Assembly (NCBI GenBank): GCA_035571515.1
Contig: DATNCQ010000094.1
Location: 12,409 to 76,408 of the forward strand
Direction of reading: 5' to 3'
DNA length: 64,000 bases
Source of the DNA: Gp6-AA40 sp035571515
GTDB taxonomy: Bacteria > Acidobacteriota > Vicinamibacteria > Vicinamibacterales > UBA2999
Part shown: positions 1-8,378 of the stretch, piece by piece
Layout: each line of letters opens with the position of its first letter
Position numbering within the stretch: position 1 is the stretch's first letter
Translations under genes and position numbers: made by a program
Notes under the pieces: generated by a model
Database searches by the model: none
What the model saw: only the letters and a program-made list of their open reading frames with translations
What the model was told of the DNA's origin: nothing

Positions 1-1388
1 ACGTCGACGGCGTCGAGATCAACCCGATCATCGCGCGCGACGTGATGCTCGATCGCTTCCGCGAGTACTCGGGCGGGGTCTACGCCAACCCTCGCGTCTC
101 GATTTACGTGGACGACGGTCGGAACTTCGTCCGGCGGAGCGCGGCGAAGTACGACGTCATCCAGGCTTCGCTCGTGGACACCTGGGCGGCGACGGCGGCC
201 GGCGCCTACACTCTGACGGAGAACTCGCTCTACACGAAGGAAGCGTTCGGCGAATACGTCGATCACCTCACCGACAACGGCCTGCTGACCATCACGCGAT
301 GGGTGTTCGACGGCCTGCGGCTCGTGTCGCTGGCCCAGGACGCGTGCGCCGAGCGGGGGCTGGACGCCGCGGCGCGGCTCGCCATCGTCCGCTACGACCG
401 CGTCGCGACGTTTCTCCTGAAAAGGCAGGCGTTTACGCCGATGGAAGTGGCGCGGCTGCGCGACGTCAGCGCGCAACTGGGGTTCGAGATCCTCTACGCA
501 CCAGGCCTGCCGGCGGCACACGCCGCCGAGGATCCGGTCGAAATGCAACGCACCGGCACGAGCGCCGCCGACTACCGCCGTCTCATCCTTGCCGGCGACC
601 GGCGGCAGTTTCTCTCGTCCTACCCGCTGGACGAGACCTCCACGACCGACGACCGCCCGTTCTTCTTCCACACGACGCGACTGCGCGACCAGATGCAGGT
701 CGCCTTCGGCCGCAGCATGCTGTTCGGCAACGGGCTGAGCGCGCTGATGACGCTGATGGCGATCTCGGCGATGCTGGTGGCGCTGTTCGTCATCTTCCCG
801 CTGCTGGCCGGCGGTGAACGGCCCGGCGCCGGATGGGGCGCGTGGCTGACGTACTTCGGCGCGCTCGGCGCCGGCTTCATGCTGCTCGAGGTGGCACTGC
901 TGCAGCGGTTCGTGCTGCTGCTCGGCCACCCGGTCTACTCGCTGACGGTGACGCTATTCTCGCTGCTCCTCGGCACCGGCGTCGGCGCGTTCATCAGCCG
1001 CAGGATCGAGCACGCGCGCGTGCGCGACGTGACGGTGCGCGCGCTCGCCGGCGTCGCGCTGGTGGCGGTCGCGGCGGCGCTGGGCCTGGCACGGGCGATC
1101 GACGTCGGCATCCCGTGGCCGCTGCCGGCGCGCATCGTGTTTGCCGTGGCGCTCGTGGCGCCGGTGGGGATCCTGCTCGGCATGCCGCTGCCGGGAGGCA
1201 TGCGGCTCGTCGCCGCCGGCCGCACCGAGATCATTCCGTGGGGCTGGGGCATCAACGGCGCCTTCTCGGTCGTCGGCGCGACCCTCGCGGTGTTCATCGC
1301 GATGAACTGGGGATTTTCCGTGACGCTCCTCAGCGCAGCGGCCGTGTACATGCTGGCGGCGCTGACCCTTCGGAGCGTTCGAGATTGA
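1..1388 (+). CDS. Spermidine-synthase-like membrane protein, 5' end outside window
   Basis: The reading frame is open from the left edge (first full codon at base 3), so the N-terminus is missing. The visible start reads VEINP..., the end of a Rossmann SAM-binding motif seen in the spermidine/putrescine aminopropyltransferase fold. It is followed by a YDVIQ...DTWAA...LTENSLYT stretch typical of spermidine-synthase-like proteins fused to membrane domains. From about residue 235 the protein has five or six hydrophobic segments, including a GFMLLE-containing one, ending near the C-terminus. This fused architecture is common in environmental bacteria, and its real substrate is not established, so a polyamine role is uncertain. 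An ATG at 42 is internal to the fold and is not the true start. Confidence 0.75.
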   Translation, partial: VDGVEINPIIARDVMLDRFREYSGGVYANPRVSIYVDDGRNFVRRSAAKYDVIQASLVDTWAATAAGAYTLTENSLYTKEAFGEYVDHLTDNGLLTITRWVFDGLRLVSLAQDACAERGLDAAARLAIVRYDRVATFLLKRQAFTPMEVARLRDVSAQLGFEILYAPGLPAAHAAEDPVEMQRTGTSAADYRRLILAGDRRQFLSSYPLDETSTTDDRPFFFHTTRLRDQMQVAFGRSMLFGNGLSALMTLMAISAMLVALFVIFPLLAGGERPGAGWGAWLTYFGALGAGFMLLEVALLQRFVLLLGHPVYSLTVTLFSLLLGTGVGAFISRRIEHARVRDVTVRALAGVALVAVAAALGLARAIDVGIPWPLPARIVFAVALVAPVGILLGMPLPGGMRLVAAGRTEIIPWGWGINGAFSVVGATLAVFIAMNWGFSVTLLSAAAVYMLAALTLRSVRD

Positions 1389-1390
1389 GG

Positions 1391-1476
1391 AATTTACGAA
1401 TTTACGAATTGACGAAAGTATTGTCGAATTCGAATCCACAATAAATTCGTAGATTTCGTAGATTCGTAAATTCGTC
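1391..1476. repeat. 8-nt tandem repeat island in inverted arms (AATTTACG)
   Basis: The spacer between the membrane protein and guaB consists almost entirely of degenerate 8-mers. The left arm (1391-1415) repeats AATTTACG and the right arm (1442-1476) repeats its complement, forming an imperfect hairpin. The right arm runs up to the guaB start codon and supplies a TAAATT at 1467-1472, five bases before ATG. No Shine-Dalgarno sequence is visible. Confidence 0.8.
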
Positions 1477-1477
1477 A

Positions 1478-2965
1478 ATGCCATCACTGATTGATCTCGT
1501 CCGCGGTTCCACCTTCGACGACTTCCTCTTCACCCCGCAATACAGCGTCGTCGAGCGGCGCGATCCGTCCGCCGTCGATCTCACCTCCCGGTTCTCCACC
1601 GGCCTCGTGCTCAAGCGGCCGATCGTCTCCGCGAACATGGACACCGTGACGCGATCCGCGATGGCGATCGCGGTGGCGGAAGAGGGTGGGCTCGGCATCA
1701 TCGACCGCGGGTTCCGCAGCGGCGAAATCGACCCGCAGGTCCGCGAGGTGGAGATCGTCAAGCGGAAACAGCACGGCATCATCGCGGATCCCTACACGAT
1801 TGCCGCGGAGGCGAGCCTCGCCGAGGCCGCCGGGCGGATGCGCGCCACCGGCGTCGGCACGCTCGTCGTCGTCGACGGCCGCGGACGCCTGCAGGGGCTG
1901 CTCACCAGCCGCGACCTGCGGTTCGTCGATCGGTCGCAGGGGACGGTCACCTCGCGCATGACGCCGCGGGAGCGGCTCGTCGTCCAGCGCGGCACGCCGG
2001 ACCTCGGCGCCGCCGAGGAGGTGATGCGGGCGCAGAAGATCAAGAAGCTGCCGCTCGTCGACAAGGACGACATGCTGCTCGGCCTGATCACGGCAAAGGA
2101 CCTCGTGCAGCAGCGCCAGCTGCCGTTCGCGACACGCGACGAGCAGGGGCGGCTTCGCGTCGGCGCGGCGATTGGCGCGAAGGGCGATTACCTCGAGCGC
2201 GCCGCCGAACTGGTGCGCGCCGAGGTGGACGTCATCGTCATCGACATCGCGCACGCCCATTCGGTCGTGATGGCGCGCGCGATCGAGGCGTTCCGCACGC
2301 GCTTCGACGGCGTCGAGCTCGTTGCCGGCAACGTCGCGACCGCCCAGGGGACGCGCTTCCTGCTCGAGCGCGGCGTCAACGGCATCAAGGTCGGGATCGG
2401 GCCGGGTGGCGGCTGCACGACGCGGCTGAACACGAACTTCGGCGTGCCGCAGGTGCAGGCGCTCGTCGAATGCCGCGCCGCGTCGGACGGCCGCGTGCCG
2501 CTGATTGCGGACGGAGGGGTGCGACGCGACGGCGCGCTCGTGCAGGCGCTGCTGTTCGGCGGCGACACCGTCATGCTCGGCAGCGCGCTCGCCGGCACCA
2601 CCGAGACGCCGGGCGACATCGTCCAGAAGCCGGTCGTCGTGCCCGAGTCGCACAAGACCGTTCGCGTGCCGTTCAAGGTCTTTCGCGGGATGGCATCGCT
2701 CGAGGCGATCGTCGATCGCCTGGACGTGGAAGACCTCGACGTCGCCGACGTCGAAGCGCTGGGGGCCGAAGGGATGGAGGTCGCGGTCCCCGCGCGCGGC
2801 TCGGTGCGGCCGGTCCTCCGCGACATGCTGAAGCACCTGATCTCCGCGATCAGCTACGGCGGCGCCGGCAGCCTCGCCGAGTTGCAGGAGATGTTCCGGA
2901 AGGATCCGGAGCGGTACGTGATTAGGCTGTCGGAATCAGGCCGCCGCGAATCGTTCGATCGGTAG
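1478..2965 (+). CDS. guaB: IMP dehydrogenase
   Basis: Oxidises IMP to XMP with NAD+, the first committed step of GMP synthesis, in the cytosol. The 495-aa length fits bacterial IMPDH. The N-terminal catalytic segment has NMDTVT, and two CBS domains span roughly residues 95-215. The catalytic loop reads GIGPGGGCTTR with the nucleophilic Cys kept, although most enzymes have GPGSICTT. Later come DGGVRRDG, MLGSALAGT and an FRGMASLEAI segment before the C-terminal flap. The start ATG has no Shine-Dalgarno because a repeat island runs up to it. The GGG loop is unusual, but the CBS domains, the flap and overall order favour IMPDH over GMP reductase. Confidence 0.92.
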   Translation: MPSLIDLVRGSTFDDFLFTPQYSVVERRDPSAVDLTSRFSTGLVLKRPIVSANMDTVTRSAMAIAVAEEGGLGIIDRGFRSGEIDPQVREVEIVKRKQHGIIADPYTIAAEASLAEAAGRMRATGVGTLVVVDGRGRLQGLLTSRDLRFVDRSQGTVTSRMTPRERLVVQRGTPDLGAAEEVMRAQKIKKLPLVDKDDMLLGLITAKDLVQQRQLPFATRDEQGRLRVGAAIGAKGDYLERAAELVRAEVDVIVIDIAHAHSVVMARAIEAFRTRFDGVELVAGNVATAQGTRFLLERGVNGIKVGIGPGGGCTTRLNTNFGVPQVQALVECRAASDGRVPLIADGGVRRDGALVQALLFGGDTVMLGSALAGTTETPGDIVQKPVVVPESHKTVRVPFKVFRGMASLEAIVDRLDVEDLDVADVEALGAEGMEVAVPARGSVRPVLRDMLKHLISAISYGGAGSLAELQEMFRKDPERYVIRLSESGRRESFDR

Positions 2966-2967
2966 AA

Positions 2968-3023
2968 GGGCCGCCTGAAGGCGGCCCCTACGTACCCGTA
3001 CGTGGGGCCGGCTTTAGCCGGCC
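2968..3023. repeat. Pair of REP-like palindromes between convergent genes
   Basis: Two palindromes, GGGCCGCCTGAAGGCGGCCC at 2968-2987 and GGGGCCGGCTTTAGCCGGCC at 3004-3023, face each other across a TACGTA...TACGT centre. They belong to the dispersed GGCGGACCT family of this window. Lying between the convergent guaB and PfkB kinase genes, they could act as a two-way terminator, though no T-run follows. Confidence 0.75.
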
Positions 3024-3069
3024 TAACACAAAGAAAAACTACGTGCGTCAGTGAAACGCCGCTACGCAT

Positions 3070-4029
3070 TTACAGTGTCAACGGCCCGAAGTGCTCCTCA
3101 TACCTCGCACGGAATTCCTTGATCGTGTAGGCGTGGCTCTGTCCCCCGAGGTGCTCGAGCGCGTAGGTCGCGGCGACGGTGCCGAGCTGCGCGCACTCCT
3201 GGAATGACTTCCCGCACGCCATGCCCTTCATCAACCCGCCGCGGAACGCGTCGCCCACGCCCGTCGGATCGATGATGCGGTGCGGCGTGATCGCCTTGAT
3301 GTCGATGCGGCCCCCTTCTCCCTTCCCCCTATCCCCTTCCCCCTCGTAGAGCGAGCAGCCGTCCTCGCCGCGCGTGATGAGCAAGGTGGTCGCCTTGTCG
3401 AGAATGCCGTCCTCCCCCAGCCCCGTTTTCTGGCGGATCAGCTCGAACTCGTAGTCGTTGCAGATGACCATGCGCGCGCCGGAGATGCCGTCGCGCAGTT
3501 CGTCGCCCGAGAGCCGCGCGCACTGCTGCCCCGGATCGAAGATGAACGGCACGCCGATCGTCCGGCACTCCTCGGCGTACTGGATCATCGCGCCGGGATC
3601 GTTCGGCGAGATGATGACGAGGCCGGGCTGTTGAATCGTCCGCAGCGACAGTTCCGACGCGTTGGCCATCGCGCCGATGTAGAACGACGCGATCTGGTTG
3701 TTCTCGGTGTCGGTGCTGCAGAAGAACGACGCGGTGAACTTGTCGGGCACCTGGCGCACGTGGGACGTATCCACCCCCACCGCCTGCAGCCACTCGTCGT
3801 ACTCCTTGAAGTCCTGCCCCGCGGTCGCGACCAGGCACGGCCGCTCGCCCAGCAGCGCCAGCGTGTAGGCGATGTTCGGCGCGCAGCCGCCGCGCCGCTT
3901 GTCCATCGAGTCCACCAGGAAACTGAGGCTGACGCGCTGCAGGTGCTCGGCGAGGATGTGTTCCGTGAACTTGCCCGGAAACGACATCAGGTAGTCGAAC
4001 GCAATCGATCCCGTGACGATGAGTTTCAT
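3070..4029 (-). CDS. PfkB-family sugar/nucleoside kinase (adenosine-kinase-like)
   Basis: A 319-aa ribokinase-fold enzyme expected to phosphorylate a sugar or nucleoside hydroxyl using ATP. The N-terminal GGCAPNIAYTLALLG segment is the PfkB signature region, and DPTGVGDAFRGG near the C-terminus is the second signature with the catalytic Asp and anion hole. The start at 4029 was chosen because its ATG overlaps the mtnP stop (ATGA), indicating translational coupling. The frame is open further upstream but that extension is an antisense-like shadow of mtnP. The partnership with MTA phosphorylase suggests nucleoside or methylthioribose-related salvage, which is inference. A 35-nt heptamer repeat inside the gene encodes a Gly/Glu/Lys-rich loop. 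Confidence 0.85.
   Translation of the reverse strand: MKLIVTGSIAFDYLMSFPGKFTEHILAEHLQRVSLSFLVDSMDKRRGGCAPNIAYTLALLGERPCLVATAGQDFKEYDEWLQAVGVDTSHVRQVPDKFTASFFCSTDTENNQIASFYIGAMANASELSLRTIQQPGLVIISPNDPGAMIQYAEECRTIGVPFIFDPGQQCARLSGDELRDGISGARMVICNDYEFELIRQKTGLGEDGILDKATTLLITRGEDGCSLYEGEGDRGKGEGGRIDIKAITPHRIIDPTGVGDAFRGGLMKGMACGKSFQECAQLGTVAATYALEHLGGQSHAYTIKEFRARYEEHFGPLTL
3311..3345. repeat. Five heptamers inside the PfkB kinase gene
   Basis: Thirty-five bases read as five 7-mers (CCCCCTT, CTCCCTT, CCCCCTA, TCCCCTT, CCCCCTC). On the coding strand they give the loop EGEGDRGKGEGG, between the ITRGEDG strand and the next strand of the kinase fold. The repeat type matches the intergenic islands. 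Confidence 0.8.
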
Positions 4030-4889
4030 GACATGTAGCGGCCGATGATGGGCGCGAGATCCTTCTTCAGCTGCTCCGGCACGACGTCCGGGCGGGTGAC
4101 CAGCGCGTACTTCAGCGCCGACGCGCACTCGCACGTCCGTTCGTACGGGAGCTTCTCGACGGCGCCGGCGATGATCTGCTGCGCGGTCGCGGCGTTCTTC
4201 GCCAGCGTGGACATGACCATCTCGACCGTCACCGTATCGTGGCTCGGGTGCCAGCAGTCGTAGTCGGTGACGAGCGCGATCGTCGTGTAGCAGATCTCCG
4301 CCTCGCGCGCGAGCTTGGCCTCCTGCAGGTTCGTCATGCCGATGATGTCCATCCCCCACGACCGATACAGCTTCGACTCGGCGAGCGTCGAGAACTGCGG
4401 CCCTTCCATGCAGACGTAGGTGCCGCCCTTGTGCACGGTCGCGCCGGCGCGCTGCCCACTCTCCCAGGCGATGCCGCTGAGAATCCGGCAGAACGGGTGC
4501 GCGAAGCCGACGTGCCCGACGAGCCCGCGCCCGAAGAAGCTGCTCGGCCGCCCCTTCGTGCGATCGAAGAACTGATCGGGAATGACGATGTCGGCGGGCT
4601 TGTATTCCTCCTTCAGGCTGCCGACGGCGCTCGCCGAGAGCAGGAACTCGACGCCGAGCGTCTTCATGCCGAAGATGTTCGCGCGGAAGTTCAGCTCCGA
4701 CGGCGAGAGCCGGTGGCCGCCACCGTGGCGCGCGAGAAACGCCACGCGCTTGCCGGCAAGCGTGCCCAGCAGGTACGGCGCCGACGGCTCGCCAAACGGC
4801 GTCGTCACCCGTACTTCTTCGCGGTCGGTCACGCCGGCCATGTCATACAGACCGGACCCGCCAATGATCCCTATCTGCGCTCGCTGCAT
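4026..4889 (-). CDS. mtnP: S-methyl-5'-thioadenosine phosphorylase
   Basis: Cleaves 5'-methylthioadenosine with phosphate to adenine and 5-methylthioribose-1-phosphate, the by-product recycling step after polyamine synthesis. The protein has GIIGGSGLYDM at the N-terminus, RHGGGH and NFRANI in the phosphate/nucleoside site, CMEGPQFST, and MTNLQEAKLARE. This order matches the MTAP/PNP-2 family, and the length of 287 aa is normal. The ATG at 4889 is preferred over an in-frame GTG at 4895 because AAAGG lies five bases before it. A purine-nucleoside phosphorylase specificity cannot be excluded by eye. The stop overlaps the start of the kinase downstream. Confidence 0.92.
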   Translation of the reverse strand: MQRAQIGIIGGSGLYDMAGVTDREEVRVTTPFGEPSAPYLLGTLAGKRVAFLARHGGGHRLSPSELNFRANIFGMKTLGVEFLLSASAVGSLKEEYKPADIVIPDQFFDRTKGRPSSFFGRGLVGHVGFAHPFCRILSGIAWESGQRAGATVHKGGTYVCMEGPQFSTLAESKLYRSWGMDIIGMTNLQEAKLAREAEICYTTIALVTDYDCWHPSHDTVTVEMVMSTLAKNAATAQQIIAGAVEKLPYERTCECASALKYALVTRPDVVPEQLKKDLAPIIGRYMS

Positions 4890-4895
4890 GTCCAC

Positions 4896-4926
4896 CTTTG
4901 GGAGTTGGGTTGGAAGTTGGGAGTTT
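4896..4926. repeat. TTGGGAG heptamer island
   Basis: A short run of degenerate TTGGGAG/TTGGAAG units fills the spacer between the epimerase fusion gene and mtnP. A related island lies at 54964-54998. Confidence 0.7.
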
Positions 4927-4928
4927 AC

Positions 4929-6191
4929 CTAAATCACCCGCTGCACGAATCGCTTCCCGTCCTGCTCGCGAATGTAGCCGGCGCTCACGGACGGATCGTG
5001 GTCGAAGAAGATCAGGTGCTCGCGGTCGATGGCCTCGCGCAGAAACCGCTGCTTGAACGCGAACGACTCGATCGGATACAGGTCGAGGGCGGCAATCCAG
5101 TTGTCCTGGATGTGCGCCTGCGTCGGGACGGCATCGGCGGCGAAGACCGCGGTCTTCCCGCCGGACTCGAGGTAGACGACCTGGTGGTGCGCGGTGTGGC
5201 CGCACGCGCGCACGACGCGCACGCCCGGTCGAATCTCGCGATCGTCGTCGAAGAAATCAACCACGCCGGCCTGCTCGAGCGGCAGGAAATCGTCGCAGAA
5301 ATAGGTGCCGCGGCTGCGCGGGTGCTGCTCGGCGGCGGCAATCCATTCGCCGCGGCGGATCACGTAGCGCGCCTTCGGAAAATGCGGAACGAGCCCCAGC
5401 GCGGTCCGCGAGACCGCCCCGCCGACGCGATCGAAGTGCAGGTGCGTCGCCAGCACGATGTCGATGCCGTCCGGCTCGACGCCCGCTTCCGCCAGCGTGT
5501 GATCGAGGCTGCGCGCGCGCTCGAGGCCGCAGATCTGCGACCACTTCGCGTCGAGCTTGCCGCCGGCGCCGCAGTCGATCAGCATGCGCCCCCAGTCGGC
5601 TTCGACGAGCAGCGCGCGCATCGCGAGCACGATGCGGCCGCTGTCGTCGGGCGGCGCCTTGCTCTCCCAGAGCGGGCGCGGCACGACGCCGAACATCGCG
5701 CCGCCGTCGACACGGAACGAGCCGTCGCTGACCGTCGTGAGCTGCAGGCTGCCGAGCGCCATCTGCGTGACCCATTGCTCGACCAGGCGACGCGCGGCCT
5801 GCTTCAGCTCGACGAGCACACCGTGCGCGGCCGAGGGATGAATGAAGGCCACGAGCGCCCCTTCGGCCCCCGGCCGGGGCTGTTCGTCCACCAGCCGGAC
5901 GCCGCGCTCCTTCAACTGCGCCAGCGTGGCGCGGATGTCGGGGACGCGCAGCGTGATGTGGTGGATGCCCGGGCCGCGCTTGTCGATGTACTTCGCAATC
6001 GCCGACTCGGACGCGGTCGCCTCGAGCAGTTCGATGGCGGACTGACCGGTCGGGATGAAGTGCGCCCTGACGCGCTGGGCGTAGACCTCCTCGGTCACCT
6101 CGACCTCGAGGCCGAGCGCGTCGCGGAAGAACGCGAGCGCCTTGTCGAGGTCCTGAACCGCGATGCCGACGTGGTCGAGGACAGCTTTCAT
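4929..6191 (-). CDS. Methylmalonyl-CoA epimerase fused to MBL-fold domain
   Basis: A single 420-aa frame. Residues 1-132 are a methylmalonyl-CoA epimerase (glyoxalase/VOC fold): LDHVGIAVQDL at the start, GPGIHHITLRV in the middle, then VLVELKQ. Epimerase interconverts R- and S-methylmalonyl-CoA for the B12 mutase. From residue 144 (MALGSLQL) a metallo-beta-lactamase fold of about 277 aa follows with no stop in between. Its metal motif reads THLHFDRVGG where the family has HxHxDH, so one zinc ligand is Arg. Later ligands (CGHTAHH, FAADA, FFDHDPS) look intact. The start overlaps the meaB stop (ATGA). Fusion rather than two genes is seen directly, but a lost stop codon in the assembly is possible. 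Confidence 0.82.
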   Translation of the reverse strand: MKAVLDHVGIAVQDLDKALAFFRDALGLEVEVTEEVYAQRVRAHFIPTGQSAIELLEATASESAIAKYIDKRGPGIHHITLRVPDIRATLAQLKERGVRLVDEQPRPGAEGALVAFIHPSAAHGVLVELKQAARRLVEQWVTQMALGSLQLTTVSDGSFRVDGGAMFGVVPRPLWESKAPPDDSGRIVLAMRALLVEADWGRMLIDCGAGGKLDAKWSQICGLERARSLDHTLAEAGVEPDGIDIVLATHLHFDRVGGAVSRTALGLVPHFPKARYVIRRGEWIAAAEQHPRSRGTYFCDDFLPLEQAGVVDFFDDDREIRPGVRVVRACGHTAHHQVVYLESGGKTAVFAADAVPTQAHIQDNWIAALDLYPIESFAFKQRFLREAIDREHLIFFDHDPSVSAGYIREQDGKRFVQRVI

Positions 6192-7144
6192 TTGTCCTCG
6201 GCGGAACCCGTCCCACGTACGCGATTGATGATGTCGGCGGCCGCAGAGTACGGATCGACCTGGCGCGACGCGATGCCGTCGACGACGCGCTGCAGCTCGC
6301 CGTCGGGGAGCGACTGTTCGACCATCTGCATGAACCGATGGGAGAGCAGGTCGCGCAGCCGGTACTCCTGCCGCGTGCGCTGGCGCGTGGCGCGCGTCGC
6401 CTCCGAGTGGGCGCGAAACTGCTCGATCGCCTCGACCAGCCCGGGCACCCCCGCTCCCGTCGTCGCCTCGGTCTTCAGGATTGGCGGGCGCCACTCGCCC
6501 GCCTGGAACGTCTGCAGCGCGAGCATCGCCGCCACCGACTGCACGAGGCGATCCGCGCCGTCACGATCCGCCTTGTTGACCACGAAGATGTCGGCGATCT
6601 CCATGATGCCCGCCTTGAGGGCCTGCACCTCGTCGCCGGTGCCGGGCACCAGCACGACGATCGAGATATCGGCCGTGCGGACGATATCGACCTCGTCCTG
6701 CCCGACGCCGACGGTCTCGATGATGACGATGTCCTTGCCGGCCGCGTCGAGCACGAGCGCCGCGTCGCTGGTCGCGCGCGCGAGGCCGCCCAGGTGGCCG
6801 CGCGTCGCCATGCTGCGGATGAACACCCCTTCGTCGCCGAAATGCGCGCCCATGCGGACGCGGTCGCCGAGGATTGCGCCACCCGAGAACGGGCTCGTCG
6901 GATCCACGGCGACGATGCCGACCGTCCGCCCGGCCTTGCGCAGCTCCGTCGTCATGCGATCGACGAGCGTGCTCTTGCCGGCGCCGGGCGGCCCGGTCAC
7001 GCCGACGAGGTAGGCGCGGCCGGTGCGCGGGTAGATCGCGCGCACCAGCGCGGCGCCCGCTGGCGATTCGTCCTCGATGAGGGAGATCGCGCGCGCGATG
7101 CCGCGTGCGTCGCCGGCACAGACGCGCTCGGCGAGCGGCGACAT
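6188..7144 (-). CDS. meaB: MeaB/ArgK-type GTPase, chaperone of methylmalonyl-CoA mutase
   Basis: A G3E-family GTPase that loads and protects the cobalamin cofactor of methylmalonyl-CoA mutase. The 318-aa protein has Walker A GPPGAGKST near residue 53, DPTSPFSGGAILGDR, the ETVGVGQDE switch region and NKADRDGAD for guanine recognition. The C-terminal helical part is typical for MeaB. It sits in an overlapping operon with acyl-CoA dehydrogenase upstream and the epimerase downstream. Its partner mutase genes are about 44 kb away in this window. Confidence 0.93.
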   Translation of the reverse strand: MSPLAERVCAGDARGIARAISLIEDESPAGAALVRAIYPRTGRAYLVGVTGPPGAGKSTLVDRMTTELRKAGRTVGIVAVDPTSPFSGGAILGDRVRMGAHFGDEGVFIRSMATRGHLGGLARATSDAALVLDAAGKDIVIIETVGVGQDEVDIVRTADISIVVLVPGTGDEVQALKAGIMEIADIFVVNKADRDGADRLVQSVAAMLALQTFQAGEWRPPILKTEATTGAGVPGLVEAIEQFRAHSEATRATRQRTRQEYRLRDLLSHRFMQMVEQSLPDGELQRVVDGIASRQVDPYSAAADIINRVRGTGSAEDK

Positions 7145-8349
7145 CAGCCGCGTCTCGCCGGAGTCGACGATGGCGGCGGATCCTGCCGCGCCGGCGCGGG
7201 CGGCGAGGGCGGTTGCATGAGGTGGCGCGCGATGACGAGCCGCTGGATCTCGCTCGTGCCTTCGCCGATCGTGGTCAGCTTGACGTCGCGGAAATACTTC
7301 TCGGCCGGATAGTCCTTCACGAAGCCGTAGCCGCCGTGGATCTGCACGCTGTCCTCGGAGGCGCGCACGGCTATCTCACTGGAATAGAGTTTCGCCATCG
7401 CGGCTTCGATCGTCGTGCGGCGCCCGGCGTGCTTCATCGACGCGGCGCGATACGTCAGCAGGCGCGCGGCCTGGATGCGCGTCGCGTTGTCCACCAGCTT
7501 GGCGCGGATGCTCTGGAACGTGCCGATCGGCTGGCCGAACTGCTTGCGCTCGAACGCATAGTGCCGCGCCGCCTCGTAGGCGCCCTGCGCGAGGCCGACC
7601 GCGAGCGCGGCGATGCCGATGCGCCCCGCGTCGAGCACCTGCAGCGCGTTGATGAACCCCTGCCCTTCCTGGCCGAGCACCTGCGCCGGCGGCACGCGGC
7701 AGTTCTCGAAGATCACCTCGCTCGTCTCGCTCGCGCGCATCCCGAGCTTGTCTTCCTTCTTCCCCGCGCGGAAGCCCGCCGCGCCGCGCTCGACGATGAA
7801 GGTGGTGATGCCGCGGCTCCCCTTCGCCTTGTTGGTCACCGCCATCACCACGATCAGATCGCCGGTGCGGCCGTGCGTGATGAACTGCTTCGTGCCGTTG
7901 ATCACCCAGCAGTCGCCGTCGCGCACCGCGGCCGTCCGCATGGCGCCCGCGTCGCTGCCGGAAGACGACTCGGTCAGCGCCCACGCGGCGAGCTGCTCGC
8001 CGCGCGCCAGCGGCGCGAGGTACTTGCGCTTCTGCTCGTCGGTGCCGAACATCGCGATGTGCGCCGCGCCGAGGCCGTTGTGCGCCGCCACCGTCAGCGA
8101 GACGGACGGATCGACGCGCGCGAGCTCCTCGATGCAGATGCAATAGTCGACCGAGGTCATCGCCGCGCCGCCGAACTCTTCCGGGAACTGGATGCCCATC
8201 AGGCCGAGCCCGGCGAGCTTGGCCAGCAGCTCGCGCGGAAACTGCTGCGCCTCGTCCCACTCGCGCACGTGCGGCCGCAGCTCGGTCTCGGCGAACTCGC
8301 GGACGCTGCGCCGCAGCAGCTCCTGATCGGCGGTGAAATCGAACTCCAT
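7144..8349 (-). CDS. Acyl-CoA dehydrogenase
   Basis: A FAD enzyme that introduces a 2,3-double bond into acyl-CoA thioesters and passes electrons to ETF. The 401-aa length is standard. Visible blocks are MGIQFPEEFGG, AWALTESSSGSDAGAM (flavin/substrate loop), GTKQFITHG, KEDKLGMRAS, ERKQFGQPI, IHGGYGFVKDYPAEK and TIGEGTSEIQR. In the last block the Glu is the catalytic base as in short-chain and branched-chain enzymes. A Pro-rich tail of about 20 residues is extra. The gene heads the operon with meaB and the epimerase fusion, which suggests branched-chain or propionate-yielding catabolism. The exact chain length cannot be read from sequence. Confidence 0.92.
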   Translation of the reverse strand: MEFDFTADQELLRRSVREFAETELRPHVREWDEAQQFPRELLAKLAGLGLMGIQFPEEFGGAAMTSVDYCICIEELARVDPSVSLTVAAHNGLGAAHIAMFGTDEQKRKYLAPLARGEQLAAWALTESSSGSDAGAMRTAAVRDGDCWVINGTKQFITHGRTGDLIVVMAVTNKAKGSRGITTFIVERGAAGFRAGKKEDKLGMRASETSEVIFENCRVPPAQVLGQEGQGFINALQVLDAGRIGIAALAVGLAQGAYEAARHYAFERKQFGQPIGTFQSIRAKLVDNATRIQAARLLTYRAASMKHAGRRTTIEAAMAKLYSSEIAVRASEDSVQIHGGYGFVKDYPAEKYFRDVKLTTIGEGTSEIQRLVIARHLMQPPSPPAPARQDPPPSSTPARRG

Positions 8350-8365
8350 TCGCGCGCTCCGATCG

Positions 8366-8371
8366 TATCAT
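8366..8371 (+). promoter_or_regulatory. -10 element TATCAT, leaderless arrangement
   Basis: TATCAT ends seven bases before the ATG at 8379 and no Shine-Dalgarno precedes the start. Transcription would begin at or next to the start codon. Confidence 0.45.
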
Positions 8372-8378
8372 TCGGATC

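Noticed and set aside
4239..7013. A plus-strand frame of 924 codons
   Set aside because: It lies antisense to mtnP, the epimerase fusion and meaB, all with clear motifs. High GC removes stop codons from the opposite strand.
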